NCBI RefSeq assembly: GCF_001507335.1
Contig: NZ_LMAH01000003.1
Span: forward strand, 558,001-622,000
DNA from: Chryseobacterium sp. JAH
Lineage (GTDB): Bacteria; Bacteroidota; Bacteroidia; Flavobacteriales; Weeksellaceae
Length of the DNA: 64,000 bases
Direction of reading: 5' to 3'
Shown piece after piece: positions 44,083 to 53,643 of this stretch. The stretch's first letter is position 1. Each line of letters begins with the position of its first letter. The notes below the pieces were generated by a model that was not told where the DNA came from, did no database searches, and saw only the letters and a list, made by a program, of their open reading frames with translations. The translations under genes were made by a program, and so were the position numbers.

Positions 44083-45690
44083 ATGGATTTTAAATATCAG
44101 GATCCGTATCCAATTTTGAAAGATGATACGGTATATAAAAAATTAACTTCAGATTATGTGAAAGTTGAGCAGCATGGAGAAAGAGAAATTTTAACGATCG
44201 ATCCTAAAGGTTTGGAACTATTGGCTGAGGAAGCTATGGCAGATGTTTCTTTCATGCTTCGTTCTTCGCATTTAGAAAGTCTGAGAAAAATTATTGATGA
44301 TCCTGAAGCAACTGATAACGATCGATTTGTTGCTTACAATCTACTTCAAAACGCTGCGGTGGCGGTAGAAGGTGCTTTGCCATCTTGTCAGGATACTGGA
44401 ACAGCAATTGTAATGGGTAAAAAGGGCGAAAATGTTTACACAGGCGTTGAAGACGGCGAATATTTAAGCAAAGGAATTTACAATACTTACCAAAAAAGAA
44501 ACTTAAGATATTCTCAGGTAGTACCGTTAACGATGTTTGATGAGAAAAATTCTGGTTCAAATCTTCCGGCGCAGATTGACATTTATGCTAAAAAAGGAGA
44601 TTATTACGAATTTTTGTTTTTAACGAAAGGTGGAGGTTCTGCTAACAAAACTTTCCTATATCAGAAAACAAAATCTTTACTGAACGAAAAATCTCTTGAA
44701 GCTTTTGTAAAAGAGAGAATTTCAGACCTTGGAACAGCGGCATGTCCACCTTACCACTTGGCTTTGGTTATTGGAGGAACTTCTGCTGAAGCAAACTTGG
44801 CAGCAGTAAAAAAAGCATCGGCAAAGTATTACGACAATCTTCCGACAGAAGGAAATGAAGCCGGACAGGCGTTCAGAGATTTGGAATGGGAAGCAAAAGT
44901 TCAGAAAATCTGTCAGGAAAGCGCAATCGGTGCTCAGTTTGGAGGGAAATATTTAACGCATGATGTAAGAGTAATCAGATTACCTCGTCACGCGGCTTCT
45001 TGTCCGGTCGGGATGGGAGTTTCTTGTTCAGCGGATAGAAATATTAAAGGAAAGATTACCAAAGAAGGAATTTTCTTAGAGCAATTGGAACAAGATCCTA
45101 AAAGGTTTTTACCTGCAACACCGCCACATTTGGAAGAAGCTGTGGAAATTGATCTAAATAAACCGATGCCTGAAATTTTGGATGAACTTTCAAAATATCC
45201 AATCAAAACAAGATTAAAATTAAACGGAACATTAATCGTTGCCAGAGATATTGCTCACGCAAAAATCAAAGAATTATTGGATGCAGGACAGCCAATGCCT
45301 GAATATTTTAAAAATCATCCGATCTATTACGCTGGACCTGCAAAAACACCTGAAGGAATGGCTTCAGGAAGTTTCGGACCGACAACGGCTGGAAGGATGG
45401 ATGTCTATGTAGACGAATTCCAAAGTCATGGTGGAAGTATGGTCATGCTGGCAAAAGGAAACAGAACTGCTGATGTCACCAACGCTTGTCACAAATATGG
45501 TGGTTTTTACATCGGTTCAATAGGTGGTCCTGCTGCGATTTTAGCGAAAGATAATATTTTATCAGTTGAAGTGGTAGATTTCCCTGAATTAGGGATGGAA
45601 GCGGTAAGAAAAATTGAAGTAAAAGATTTTCCTGCATTCATCATTACCGATGATAAAGGAAATGATTTCTTTGCCAATCTTGCGCATTAA
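44083..45690 (+). CDS. Class I fumarate hydratase (iron-sulfur)
   Basis: A 535-residue fumarase of the [4Fe-4S] type, evolutionarily unrelated to FumC. Cluster Cys regions are visible: [10 protein letters not shown] near residue 105, [11 protein letters not shown] near 225 and [11 protein letters not shown] near 310; the C-terminal beta-domain ([24 protein letters not shown]) completes the single-chain form. The cluster is oxygen-sensitive, so this enzyme and FumC probably work under different oxygen or iron conditions. It is read rightwards from the shared control region. Confidence 0.92.
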   Translation: MDFKYQDPYPILKDDTVYKKLTSDYVKVEQHGEREILTIDPKGLELLAEEAMADVSFMLRSSHLESLRKIIDDPEATDNDRFVAYNLLQNAAVAVEGALPSCQDTGTAIVMGKKGENVYTGVEDGEYLSKGIYNTYQKRNLRYSQVVPLTMFDEKNSGSNLPAQIDIYAKKGDYYEFLFLTKGGGSANKTFLYQKTKSLLNEKSLEAFVKERISDLGTAACPPYHLALVIGGTSAEANLAAVKKASAKYYDNLPTEGNEAGQAFRDLEWEAKVQKICQESAIGAQFGGKYLTHDVRVIRLPRHAASCPVGMGVSCSADRNIKGKITKEGIFLEQLEQDPKRFLPATPPHLEEAVEIDLNKPMPEILDELSKYPIKTRLKLNGTLIVARDIAHAKIKELLDAGQPMPEYFKNHPIYYAGPAKTPEGMASGSFGPTTAGRMDVYVDEFQSHGGSMVMLAKGNRTADVTNACHKYGGFYIGSIGGPAAILAKDNILSVEVVDFPELGMEAVRKIEVKDFPAFIITDDKGNDFFANLAH

Positions 45691-45798
45691 GAATAAAGAT
45701 TAGGTGAGTTGAAGTCTTTATTTAAAAGTCTTTTGTCTCTTATATCGAACAATTAGTTTAAAATAAAAATAAATTGCAAAATTTAGGTTCCATATCTT

Positions 45799-45828
45799 TT
45801 GATGAAAAAGAAAAAAGTCCTATTTTTG
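45799..45828 (+). promoter_or_regulatory. Promoter of the His-rich membrane protein gene
   Basis: TTG 45799-45801, 19 bases, TATTTTTG 45821-45828. A full consensus match, giving a 14-base leader. Confidence 0.75.
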
Positions 45829-45847
45829 CCTAAAATCTATAAGAAAG

Positions 45848-46138
45848 ATGATGTTATCAGCATTTTGGCCGTTTTATCAGTTCCTTTGGACAATTTACTT
45901 TGTTACAATGTTCCTAGTGGGATTCTGGTGTATTTTTATGTTTTTCGGTTTTGTTATCCCATTGTGGTTAACAGAAGGTTTGAAGGAGTATTTCGGTAAG
46001 GTAAAACCTTTCGATCCTGAAGACATCAGAAGAAAACTTATTACCGAGCAGGAAGGTGTTGAAGTAATTTTCAACCAGCCTAAAGGTCACGGTCCTTTCT
46101 TACACGATAGCCACGGGCACGACCACGGACATCATTAA
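45848..46138 (+). CDS. Small two-helix membrane protein with His-rich tail
   Basis: A 96-residue protein with two hydrophobic helices (WPFYQFLWTIYFVTMFLVGFW, IFMFFGFVIPLW), an amphipathic middle (EDIRRKLITEQEGVEVIF) and a C-terminus with seven His, five in the last eleven residues (FLHDSHGHDHGHH). The tail should bind transition metals such as Ni, Zn or Cu. I do not recognise a family. Start is ATG 45848 or 45851; an upstream frame starting at 45799 is incompatible with the promoter. Monocistronic with its own terminator. Confidence 0.65.
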   Translation: MMLSAFWPFYQFLWTIYFVTMFLVGFWCIFMFFGFVIPLWLTEGLKEYFGKVKPFDPEDIRRKLITEQEGVEVIFNQPKGHGPFLHDSHGHDHGHH

Positions 46139-46203
46139 TTGATTGTCATTGCTTTCTCATATGAATTCCGAGAAAGTAATATCAAAGCAAAACAACATAT
46201 ATT

Positions 46204-46230
46204 AAACCACTGATTTATCGGTGGTTTTTC
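46204..46230 (+). terminator. Terminator after the His-rich protein gene
   Basis: AAACCACTGA / TCGGTGGTTT, 10 bp with one G-U, TTTA loop, T tail. Confidence 0.75.
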
Positions 46231-46235
46231 TGTTT

Positions 46236-47159
46236 TTAAAAAGAGCTCGTTCGCAGTTTTTCGGGAGATACACCAAACTTTTTCTTGAATGCACGCGTGA
46301 AATTTTGAACATATTCATAACCACAGTCAATTGCAATTTCTTTAATCATCAGATTTTTATTGATAATCAGTTTCTTCGCTTTCAACATTCGTAATTCAGA
46401 AATGTAATCGATAATGGTGGTGTGATAATGAGTTTTAAATTCTTTACGGATTTTGGTTTCATTAATTCCCACTATTTTACTTATTTCCTCAATTTTTAAA
46501 TTCCTGTGAAAATTTTCGTCGATAAATTTTTTAATAATTAAAGGAGTTTCAGATAAATCTTCAGTGGTATTTTTTTCTTTAAACTGCTCAAAAACGAGAA
46601 TCAATAATTTAATAATTTTTGCTTCTACAAATAATTTCTGCATCACTCCTTTTCGGTAGTAGCTCATAATTTCATGTATAATCATATGCATTTCTACCGT
46701 CATGTCTGGTGGGGTTTCTTTGTGTAAAAATATATATTGATTGTTAATCATCTGCTTTAGGATTTCTGCACTTTCCCGATTTGCTTGTGGATTGATTAAA
46801 TTGAAAATATATTGATATCTGATCTGAATCTGAAAATATTTTAACGTATCATGAGTTGTCGACAGTTCAGCTTGACTCTTTTCTGGACTGTAATGTAAAA
46901 TGTATTTGTTTTTCTGAAATTTAAATTGTGTTCCGCAATCATCAGCGTTGAGCCGGATATTTGGACTTAGTAAAAAAAGTAAGTTAAAGCTAGATTTTCC
47001 CTCTAAAAAAATAGCCTTTCCAAAATTCTCCTTATCGGTCTTCTCATACATCACAATCTCGATGTCGTCAGATGTAAATATTAAACCTCTCGTATTCTGC
47101 TTCTTCATAATATTTGTTTTTACTTCTTTCTTACATTGCTGAACAAGATAGGATAACAT
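46236..47159 (-). CDS. AraC-family transcriptional regulator
   Basis: A 307-residue regulator. The C-terminal ~100 residues are the AraC double helix-turn-helix: FIDENFHRNLKIEEISKIVGINETKIRKEFK and MIKEIAIDCGYEYVQNFTRAFKKKFGVSPEKLR. The N-terminal part is a beta-rich sensing or dimerisation domain without a recognised ligand. Two starts are possible: ATG 47159 (used here) and ATG 47108, which removes 17 residues unlike the rest. Its promoter (TAATTTTG, minus, 47209-47216) is almost touching that of the divergent surface-protein gene, so it probably controls that gene and itself. Confidence 0.88.
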   Translation of the reverse strand: MLSYLVQQCKKEVKTNIMKKQNTRGLIFTSDDIEIVMYEKTDKENFGKAIFLEGKSSFNLLFLLSPNIRLNADDCGTQFKFQKNKYILHYSPEKSQAELSTTHDTLKYFQIQIRYQYIFNLINPQANRESAEILKQMINNQYIFLHKETPPDMTVEMHMIIHEIMSYYRKGVMQKLFVEAKIIKLLILVFEQFKEKNTTEDLSETPLIIKKFIDENFHRNLKIEEISKIVGINETKIRKEFKTHYHTTIIDYISELRMLKAKKLIINKNLMIKEIAIDCGYEYVQNFTRAFKKKFGVSPEKLRTSSF

Positions 47160-47198
47160 TTAGTTTGAAAATGATAAGTCTGCCCTGATTACGGAATG

Positions 47199-47216
47199 TA
47201 TATTTGTGCAAAATTA
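47199..47216. promoter_or_regulatory. Back-to-back promoter boxes
   Basis: Plus-strand TATATTTG at 47199-47206 for the T9SS protein and minus-strand TAATTTTG at 47209-47216 for the AraC gene, two bases apart. Neither has a TTG at ideal spacing, as expected for activator-dependent promoters. Confidence 0.45.
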
Positions 47217-47251
47217 AATTAAATTTAGAATAATTAAAAATAATATTCATC

Positions 47252-49316
47252 ATGTTCAGAAATTTATATTGGAGTATAACGAGGCTAGGCTTAGGGCTAA
47301 TTACTCTTACAGGCAGTCTCTTGTATGGTCAGCAATGGCAGGATGTAGGTACGGCTACAATTTCTGCAGGTGGTAGCAGTTTCAATAATGTAGCAGTTGA
47401 TGCTCAGGGAAATTATTATGTATCCTACTACGATCTTTCTGTTAGCAAAGGTTCAGTGCAAAAGTTTAATGGTACTTCTTGGTCATATGTTGGTGGAAGT
47501 GCAGGGATTACGACGGGTTTTGCGACTTACAATTCTTTATCAGTTGCTCAGTCAGGAAATACGATTTACTATACAAATCAGGGAACAGGTCTTGAAGTGA
47601 GACAATTTAACGGGACTTCATGGACACAGTTGACAAGTCCGACAACTTCTACAGTAAATTATCAGGCATCTGCTGTTTCCTCCGCCAATACTTTGTTTAC
47701 GTACTCCACACATAACTCCGGAACCGTTCAACGTTATGTAAACGGAGTTTGGGAACAGGTGGGAAATAACGGGTTCTCAAACGGTGCCACATTTGCAGAA
47801 ATGGTTATAGGCTCAAACAATAAAGTCTACACCTGTAATGTTTCAAGCGGTGTAAGGGTGTACGAAAATACAATTACAGCAACATCCACAGATAACTGGA
47901 CTTTAGTTGGGGGGCAGTATCGTTGATGCAGCATCATCTTCTGAACAGTATACTTCTGATATTGCCATTGATGGCAATAACAATCTTTATGTGGCGTATG
48001 TTTCAAATACTGCGGGCGGACAAAAATTAAATGTCAAAAAATTCAACGGAACTTCATGGTCACAAATGGGAGCTGCAAATTTTTCCAGCGGAAGGGTGCA
48101 GCATGTCGCCATCGCTGTAACCTCTGAGGGTGAACCTTATGTCGTTGCAAGCCGCTGGGAAAATGATGACATGTTAAAAAACACGGCTTATAAATTTGAT
48201 ACAACAACGCAGGCGTGGGTAGCTTTCGGAGGAGCTTTTATCTCCGACGGTGAGGCGACTTATAACGATGTAGCAATTGATAATGTTAATAATTATCTGG
48301 TGCTTTCTTATTCTCAAAGCGGAGTGAAAGTGAAGCGTATTTCAATTCCTGCCCTAACTACAAACCCTATCTGCAACAATACAGACCCGGGAAATACACC
48401 CGGAGATACGGGTTGTGTGACATTTAATTATAAAGGGCAACCTGTTATTTACACCACAGTTCGTGGTGCAGATGGAAAAATATGGCTTCAGCAGAATCTT
48501 GGAAGTTCCCAGGTAGCTACTTCCATAGCCGATACAGATTCTTATGGAGATCTTTTCCAGTGGGGAAGATGGGATGATGGTCACCAAACGAGAACTTCTG
48601 CCACGGGTGTAGCGCCAGCACAGAATAATCCAAGCGGACTGTCAGGAATCAACTACTATATTCTGGGAGCAAGTGGAAGTTCTTGGTGGGGAGCTAATGC
48701 GACAAGTGATCAGTGGGCGGCAGCTGGTGCAGCTGCAGTAACACCTGCAATTGGAGCAGACCCATGTAAAGCAATCGGACAAGACTGGAAAATGCCATCT
48801 CAGGCAGACTGGACATCTTTGGTGAATGCAGAATCAATTGGAAACCCGGCCACAGCATACAGCAGCAAATTAAAATTACCTGCAGGTGGATATAGAAGCA
48901 GCTCAGACGGCGGATTTACATTTGTAGGACAAAGAGGATATTTTTGGAGCTCAGACGTTGCAAGTACAGGAGGAAAATATTTATACATAGGTTCTACAAT
49001 TGCTAATCCCTCATCTGGGGCGCCTAGAGGACAGGGAGCATCTTTAAGATGCATTAAAGATGCAGCGGCGCTAAGTACAACCGATATCAGAAAATTGACA
49101 TTAGGAGTTTATCCAAACCCTACCAACGGAATTTTAAATATTAAAACAGATTCAAATGTTGAAATTGTAAATGTTACCAGTACTGTTGGACAAAAAATAA
49201 ATGTACAGTTTAAAAACAACCAAATTAATATGAGCGGACTTCCAAACGGAGTTTACATTGTAGAACTGATGTTGAAAGACGGTCAGAAGTTTTCAAAAAA
49301 GATTATTAAAAACTAA
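47252..49316 (+). pseudogene. T9SS surface protein, split by a frameshift at a G run
   Basis: One gene in two overlapping frames. Part 1 (47252-47926, 224 residues) has a signal peptide and repeats of the type FNGTSWSYVGG / FNGTSWTQLTS; part 2 (from 47907) continues the same repeat (FNGTSWSQMGAANF). Deleting one G from the six at 47909-47914 joins LVGG to SIVDAASSS and restores ~680 residues. Part 2 holds a Fibrobacter major-paralogous-type domain (WLQQNLG ... WKMPSQADWTSL ... GASLRCIK) and a type A T9SS sorting tail (LGVYPNPTNG ... KFSKKIIKN). Secreted surface protein, perhaps adhesive. The shift may be real decay, phase variation or a sequencing slip. Confidence 0.75.
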
Positions 49317-49368
49317 AATACACACCAATCACAGATATTTAAATTTTAATTTTATTTTTTACATTGAG

Positions 49369-49395
49369 AGCTCATGCATTTTGTATGGGCTTTTT
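49369..49395 (+). terminator. Terminator of the T9SS protein gene
   Basis: AGCTCAT / ATGGGCT stem with one G-U pair, 9-base loop, five T. Confidence 0.65.
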
Positions 49396-49536
49396 GTATG
49401 TACTTCGGCTAAAAATATTTGTCCTTATTTCCTTTTATCGGTGAGTGGGATTACCATTCAGAAAATGATTGTTCAATAAACATAAAACAATATAAAGCTT
49501 GTGAAAATGAACTTTTTTTATTTATCTTCAAATCCG

Positions 49537-49544
49537 TATCTTTG
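49537..49544 (+). promoter_or_regulatory. Promoter -7 box of prfA
   Basis: TATCTTTG, 17 bases before the ATG. No TTG at the ideal spacing. Confidence 0.55.
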
Positions 49545-49561
49545 CATACTAAATTTTTAAT

Positions 49562-50647
49562 ATGTCTAAGTCATTAATTCCAAAATTAGAAGCGATAAAA
49601 CAAAGATATAATGAGGTGGCAGACCTTATTATACAGCCAGACGTAATTTCGGATCAGAAAAAATATTCTTCATTAAATAAAGAATACAGCGATTTAGGAA
49701 AAATTGTACACGTTTACAATCAATATAAAAGTGCTTTAGACAATATCGCAGAATCTGACGAAATCATTGCAGATGGTTCAGATAGAGACTTGGTTGATAT
49801 GGCTAAAGAAGAAAAAGTAGAAGCTCAGCAAAAGCTTCCCGGTTTGGAAGAAGAATTGAAAGTTCTTTTGATACCTAAAGATCCTGCTGATGACAAAAAC
49901 GTAATTGTAGAACTTCGTGCCGGAACAGGTGGTGATGAAGCTGCAATTTTTGTGGAAGATGTTTACAGAGCTTATGCGATGTTTTTCAAAACGAAAGGAT
50001 GGAAGCATGAGATCACAGACTCCAGCGAAGCTGCAAAAGGGTATAAAGAACTTATTTTAAAGATTGAAGGCGACGGCGTTTACGGAATCATGAAATTTGA
50101 ATCCGGAGTTCACCGTGTACAGCGAGTTCCTGAAACAGAATCTCAAGGCAGAGTACACACTTCAGCAATTACTGTGGCCGTTTTACCGGAAGCTGAAGAA
50201 ATTGATTTTGAATTAAATCCTGCCGATATCGAAATGCAGACTTCACGTTCAGGTGGAGCGGGTGGACAAAACGTAAACAAGGTAGAAACCAAAGTTCAGC
50301 TGACACACAAACCATCAGGAATGGTTGTGGTTTGTCAGCAGGCACGTTCTCAGTTGGCTAACCGTGAATTGGCAATGGAAATGCTTCGTACAAAATTATA
50401 CGATATCGAAGTTCAAAAATCTGTTGGTGATATTGCTGCACAGCGTAAATCTATGGTTTCCACAGGTGACCGTTCTGCAAAAATCAAAACGTACAATTAT
50501 CCCCAAGGAAGAGTAACCGATCACAGAATCAACAAATCAATGTACAATCTTGATGCGTACATGAATGGTGATATTTCTGATATGATCGATGCCGTAATCA
50601 TGGCTGAAAATGCTGAGAAAATGAAAGGTGAAGAAGAAAATTATTAA
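49562..50647 (+). CDS. prfA: Peptide chain release factor 1
   Basis: A 361-residue RF1 that reads UAA and UAG. GGQ is at 234-236 within [18 protein letters not shown]; the stop-codon-reading tripeptide lies in [18 protein letters not shown] (PET at 190-192, in place of the PAT of E. coli). The C-terminal half gives the normal RF1 end. It is monocistronic with a strong terminator, and should not be confused with the shorter RF-H homologue at 58907. Confidence 0.96.
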   Translation: MSKSLIPKLEAIKQRYNEVADLIIQPDVISDQKKYSSLNKEYSDLGKIVHVYNQYKSALDNIAESDEIIADGSDRDLVDMAKEEKVEAQQKLPGLEEELKVLLIPKDPADDKNVIVELRAGTGGDEAAIFVEDVYRAYAMFFKTKGWKHEITDSSEAAKGYKELILKIEGDGVYGIMKFESGVHRVQRVPETESQGRVHTSAITVAVLPEAEEIDFELNPADIEMQTSRSGGAGGQNVNKVETKVQLTHKPSGMVVVCQQARSQLANRELAMEMLRTKLYDIEVQKSVGDIAAQRKSMVSTGDRSAKIKTYNYPQGRVTDHRINKSMYNLDAYMNGDISDMIDAVIMAENAEKMKGEEENY

Positions 50648-50669
50648 GATTTTTCTTTTTATAATATTT

Positions 50670-50700
50670 AAAAGCTTTTGAGAAATCAGAAGCTTTTTTT
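50670..50700 (+). terminator. Terminator of prfA
   Basis: 12-bp stem (AAAAGCTTTTGA / TCAGAAGCTTTT, one G-U) closed by a GAAA tetraloop, with a T run. It rules out a start of the next gene within it. Confidence 0.85.
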
Positions 50701-50717
50701 ATTCCCACAACTTTCCT

Positions 50718-50725
50718 TAAATTTG
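50718..50725 (+). promoter_or_regulatory. Promoter -7 box of the prolyl oligopeptidase gene
   Basis: TAAATTTG; predicted start about 50732, nine bases before the ATG at 50741. Confidence 0.45.
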
Positions 50726-50740
50726 AGAAAATCCATCACA

Positions 50741-52852
50741 ATGAATTTCAAACCAATTCTGTTAACAGCTGGAGTATTGTTTTCAGCTACTTTTTATTCT
50801 CAAAAAATGAATTATCCTAAAGCAGTAAAAGGAAATCAGACCGATACTTATTTTGGAACTGCTGTTGCAGATCCGTACAGAGATTTGGAAAACGATTCTG
50901 AACCCACCAAAAAATGGGTGGATGAAGAAGTCGCGTACAGTCAGAATTATTTATCTAAAATTCCGTTCAGACAGGAAATTGCAAAACAACTGACAGACAT
51001 CTGGAATTACGAAAAGATCGGTGCACCTTTCAAAGAAGGAGATTATACGTACTACTATAAAAATAACGGACTGCAGGCGCAATCTGTTTTGTACAGAACC
51101 GATAACAAAACCAAAACAACAGAAGTATTTTTAGATCCAAATAAATTTTCAGAAAAAGGAACGACGTCACTTTCGAGCCTGTCTTTCAATAAAAAAGGAA
51201 ATTTGGCAGCTTATGCCATTTCAGAAGGTGGAAGCGACTGGAACAAGATCATCATCATCGATGCCATTACCAAAAAACAAATCGACGAAACGATTGTAGA
51301 CGTAAAGTTCAGCGGAATTTCGTGGTTAGGCGATGAAGGTTTTTATTACTCGAGTTATGATAAACCGAAGGAGGGAACCGTTCTTTCTGGTATGACTGAT
51401 AAACACAAGGTTTATTATCATAAATTAGGCACAAAGCAATCTGCAGACCAGTTGATTTTCGGAGGAGAAAAAACACCGAGAAGATATTTGGGAGCATACC
51501 TGTCTGAAGACGAAAGGTATTTGATTATTTCTGCAGCCAATGCGACCAATGGAAATGAAGTTTATATTAAAGATTTAAAAAAGGGTGGCGATTTCGTCCA
51601 GATCAACAGCGGTTTTGATATCAATGCAAATATTGTGGATACAGACGGCGATAATCTCTACATTTTTACCGATAAAGATGCACCCAATATGCGTTTGGTG
51701 AAAACTACCATCCAAAATCCAGCTCCGGCAACCTGGAAAGACGTGATCCCTGAAACAGAAAATGTGTTGGGAATTTCTTCAGGCGGAGGATATTTCTTTG
51801 CAACCTACATGGTTGATGCGATTGACAAAGTAAAACAGTTCGACAAAAACGGAAAGCTTATCCGAGAAATTGCTTTGCCTGGAAAAGGGAATGTCGGTGG
51901 ATTCGGTGGTAAGAAAAAGGAGAAGGAAATGTACTATTCTTTCAGCAATTATATTACGCCTGGAACTACGTATAAATTTAATGCTGATACAGGAAATTCT
52001 GAGGTATATCAGAAGCCTAAAGTAAAATTCAATCCTGAAGATTACGTTTCTGAACAGGTTTTTTACACATCAAAAGACGGCACAAAAGTTCCGATGATGA
52101 TTAGCTATAAGAAAGGAATTAAGATGGATGGTAAAAATCCGACAATGCTGTACTCTTATGGTGGTTTCAACATCAGCTTACAGCCATCATTCTCAGTAGT
52201 TAATGCCATCTGGATGGAAAACGGAGGTATCTATGCCGTTCCAAACATCCGTGGAGGAGGTGAGTACGGTAAAAAATGGCATGATGCAGGAACGAAAATG
52301 GATAAGAAAAATGTATTTGAAGATTTCATAGCAGCCGGAGAATATCTTCAGGCTAAAGGCTATACTTCAAAAGAATACATGGCGCTTTCAGGAAGATCAA
52401 ACGGTGGACTTTTAGTTGGGGCAACGATGACGATGCGTCCTGATTTAGCAAGAGTTGCTTTTCCCGGAGTGGGTGTTTTGGATATGTTGAGATACAATAA
52501 ATTCACTGCCGGTGCAGGCTGGTCTTACGATTACGGGACGGCCGAAGACAACAAGGAGATGTTTAATTATTTAAAATCTTATTCTCCGGTTCATAATGTA
52601 AAAGCGGGAACCTGCTATCCATCAACAATGATTATTACGAGTGATCACGATGACAGGGTGGTTCCGGCGCATTCATTTAAGTTTGGTGCGGAATTACAGG
52701 AAAAACAGAAATGTGCAAATCCAATTTTAGTAAGAATTGAAAAGAATGCAGGTCACGGTGCAGGAAGAGCAACTGACCAGGTGATCAGTGAAAATGCAGA
52801 TTTGCTTTCTTTTGCTTTGTATGAAATGGGGATTAAAAAGCTAGGAAAGTAA
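50741..52852 (+). CDS. Exported prolyl oligopeptidase (S9A)
   Basis: A 703-residue serine peptidase cleaving after Pro in short peptides. Signal peptide MNFKPILLTAGVLFSATFYSQ, N-terminal beta-propeller (about 60-430), C-terminal alpha/beta-hydrolase with Ser in GRSNGG, Asp in DHDDRV and His in NAGHGAG. The periplasmic location is inferred from the signal peptide. An in-frame TTG at 50678 lies inside the prfA terminator, so the start is 50741. A short DUF5071 gene follows. Confidence 0.93.
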   Translation: MNFKPILLTAGVLFSATFYSQKMNYPKAVKGNQTDTYFGTAVADPYRDLENDSEPTKKWVDEEVAYSQNYLSKIPFRQEIAKQLTDIWNYEKIGAPFKEGDYTYYYKNNGLQAQSVLYRTDNKTKTTEVFLDPNKFSEKGTTSLSSLSFNKKGNLAAYAISEGGSDWNKIIIIDAITKKQIDETIVDVKFSGISWLGDEGFYYSSYDKPKEGTVLSGMTDKHKVYYHKLGTKQSADQLIFGGEKTPRRYLGAYLSEDERYLIISAANATNGNEVYIKDLKKGGDFVQINSGFDINANIVDTDGDNLYIFTDKDAPNMRLVKTTIQNPAPATWKDVIPETENVLGISSGGGYFFATYMVDAIDKVKQFDKNGKLIREIALPGKGNVGGFGGKKKEKEMYYSFSNYITPGTTYKFNADTGNSEVYQKPKVKFNPEDYVSEQVFYTSKDGTKVPMMISYKKGIKMDGKNPTMLYSYGGFNISLQPSFSVVNAIWMENGGIYAVPNIRGGGEYGKKWHDAGTKMDKKNVFEDFIAAGEYLQAKGYTSKEYMALSGRSNGGLLVGATMTMRPDLARVAFPGVGVLDMLRYNKFTAGAGWSYDYGTAEDNKEMFNYLKSYSPVHNVKAGTCYPSTMIITSDHDDRVVPAHSFKFGAELQEKQKCANPILVRIEKNAGHGAGRATDQVISENADLLSFALYEMGIKKLGK

Positions 52853-52884
52853 TTGCTATTAAATTTTAGCAAATCAGCTTAACA

Positions 52885-53265
52885 ATGAATTTACAAGATT
52901 TAGTGCCAAAAGAAAAAGGCGACGATCAAAACATTAGAAAACTTAAAAAGCTATCATTCGAGGAAATTCAGCCTATAATTCCTAACCTATTAATGTGGCT
53001 TCAAGATATCAATTGGCCAATAGCAACTGATGTTGCTGATGTTTTAGAACCATTTTCAGATAAATTAACGCCTTATCTGATGGAAATCTTTAAAACAAAG
53101 GATGGTATGTGGAAATATTGGATTTTAACCATTTATGGTAGAGAAACAAGAGATGAAATTTTCTTAAAAGAAATTACTAGAATAGCGACAATTCCGACAC
53201 GAGATGAGGTTGAATGTGAGGTTGATCTGGAGGCGCAAGCAATTTTAAATGGCGACTATAAGTAA
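52885..53265 (+). CDS. DUF5071 family protein
   Basis: A 126-residue soluble protein with the DUF5071 pattern: VPKEKGDDQNIRKLKKLS, LLMWLQDINWPIATDVADVL and KTKDGMWKYWILTIYGRE. This helical-repeat family is of unknown function, and some members occur in immunity or accessory loci. It begins 32 bases after the peptidase gene and ends at a strong terminator, so the two may be co-transcribed without an evident shared function. Confidence 0.7.
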   Translation: MNLQDLVPKEKGDDQNIRKLKKLSFEEIQPIIPNLLMWLQDINWPIATDVADVLEPFSDKLTPYLMEIFKTKDGMWKYWILTIYGRETRDEIFLKEITRIATIPTRDEVECEVDLEAQAILNGDYK

Positions 53266-53286
53266 ATTCACATAGATTAAAATAAG

Positions 53287-53318
53287 CGATATTGTATTTC
53301 TACAATGTCGTTTTTTTT
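53287..53318 (+). terminator. Terminator after the DUF5071 gene
   Basis: 10-bp stem (CGATATTGTA / TACAATGTCG, one G-U), TTTC loop, eight T. It lies in the 378-base gap 53266-53643; the rest is AT-rich with only the promoter candidate below. Confidence 0.85.
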
Positions 53319-53417
53319 GAATTTAAGTCGAGATTAAAGTTGTAATTCATAAATGGAAGATTTAATACGGAATAGGATAAAATCTTATTAATTTAAAAAC
53401 AATAATTCTAAACCCAT

Positions 53418-53445
53418 TTGTTAGATTAATTTAGTTATAAGTTTG
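53418..53445 (+). promoter_or_regulatory. Possible promoter of the methylmalonyl-CoA mutase gene
   Basis: TTG 53418-53420, 17 bases, TAAGTTTG 53438-53445. It would give a leader of about 190 bases, in which I see no cobalamin riboswitch-like core. Confidence 0.45.
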
Positions 53446-53643
53446 AAAAAAATAAACAGATAAGAAAGAAAATCAAAGATTTTCAAAAACAAATGTGATC
53501 TTTTAAACAAAACAAAAATCTATGTGGCTAATGTATTAAAAAAGACTTCATTTTAACGATGTAATTCACCTCTTTATTGTTGAAAATCAACACCAAAACA
53601 TTAATCCAAAAATGCTTACTTTTAAAATCTTAAATCGAAACTC

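Noticed and set aside
45799..45999. 66-residue ORF overlapping the His-rich protein gene
   Set aside because: It starts with TTG inside the promoter and ends in a different frame of the better-supported gene.
48354..49054. Minus-strand ORFs across the T9SS surface protein
   Set aside because: They lie antisense to a coherent domain and sorting tail.
53446..53643. Cobalamin riboswitch before the B12-dependent mutase
   Set aside because: The ~190-base leader is AT-rich without a B12-box-like core.
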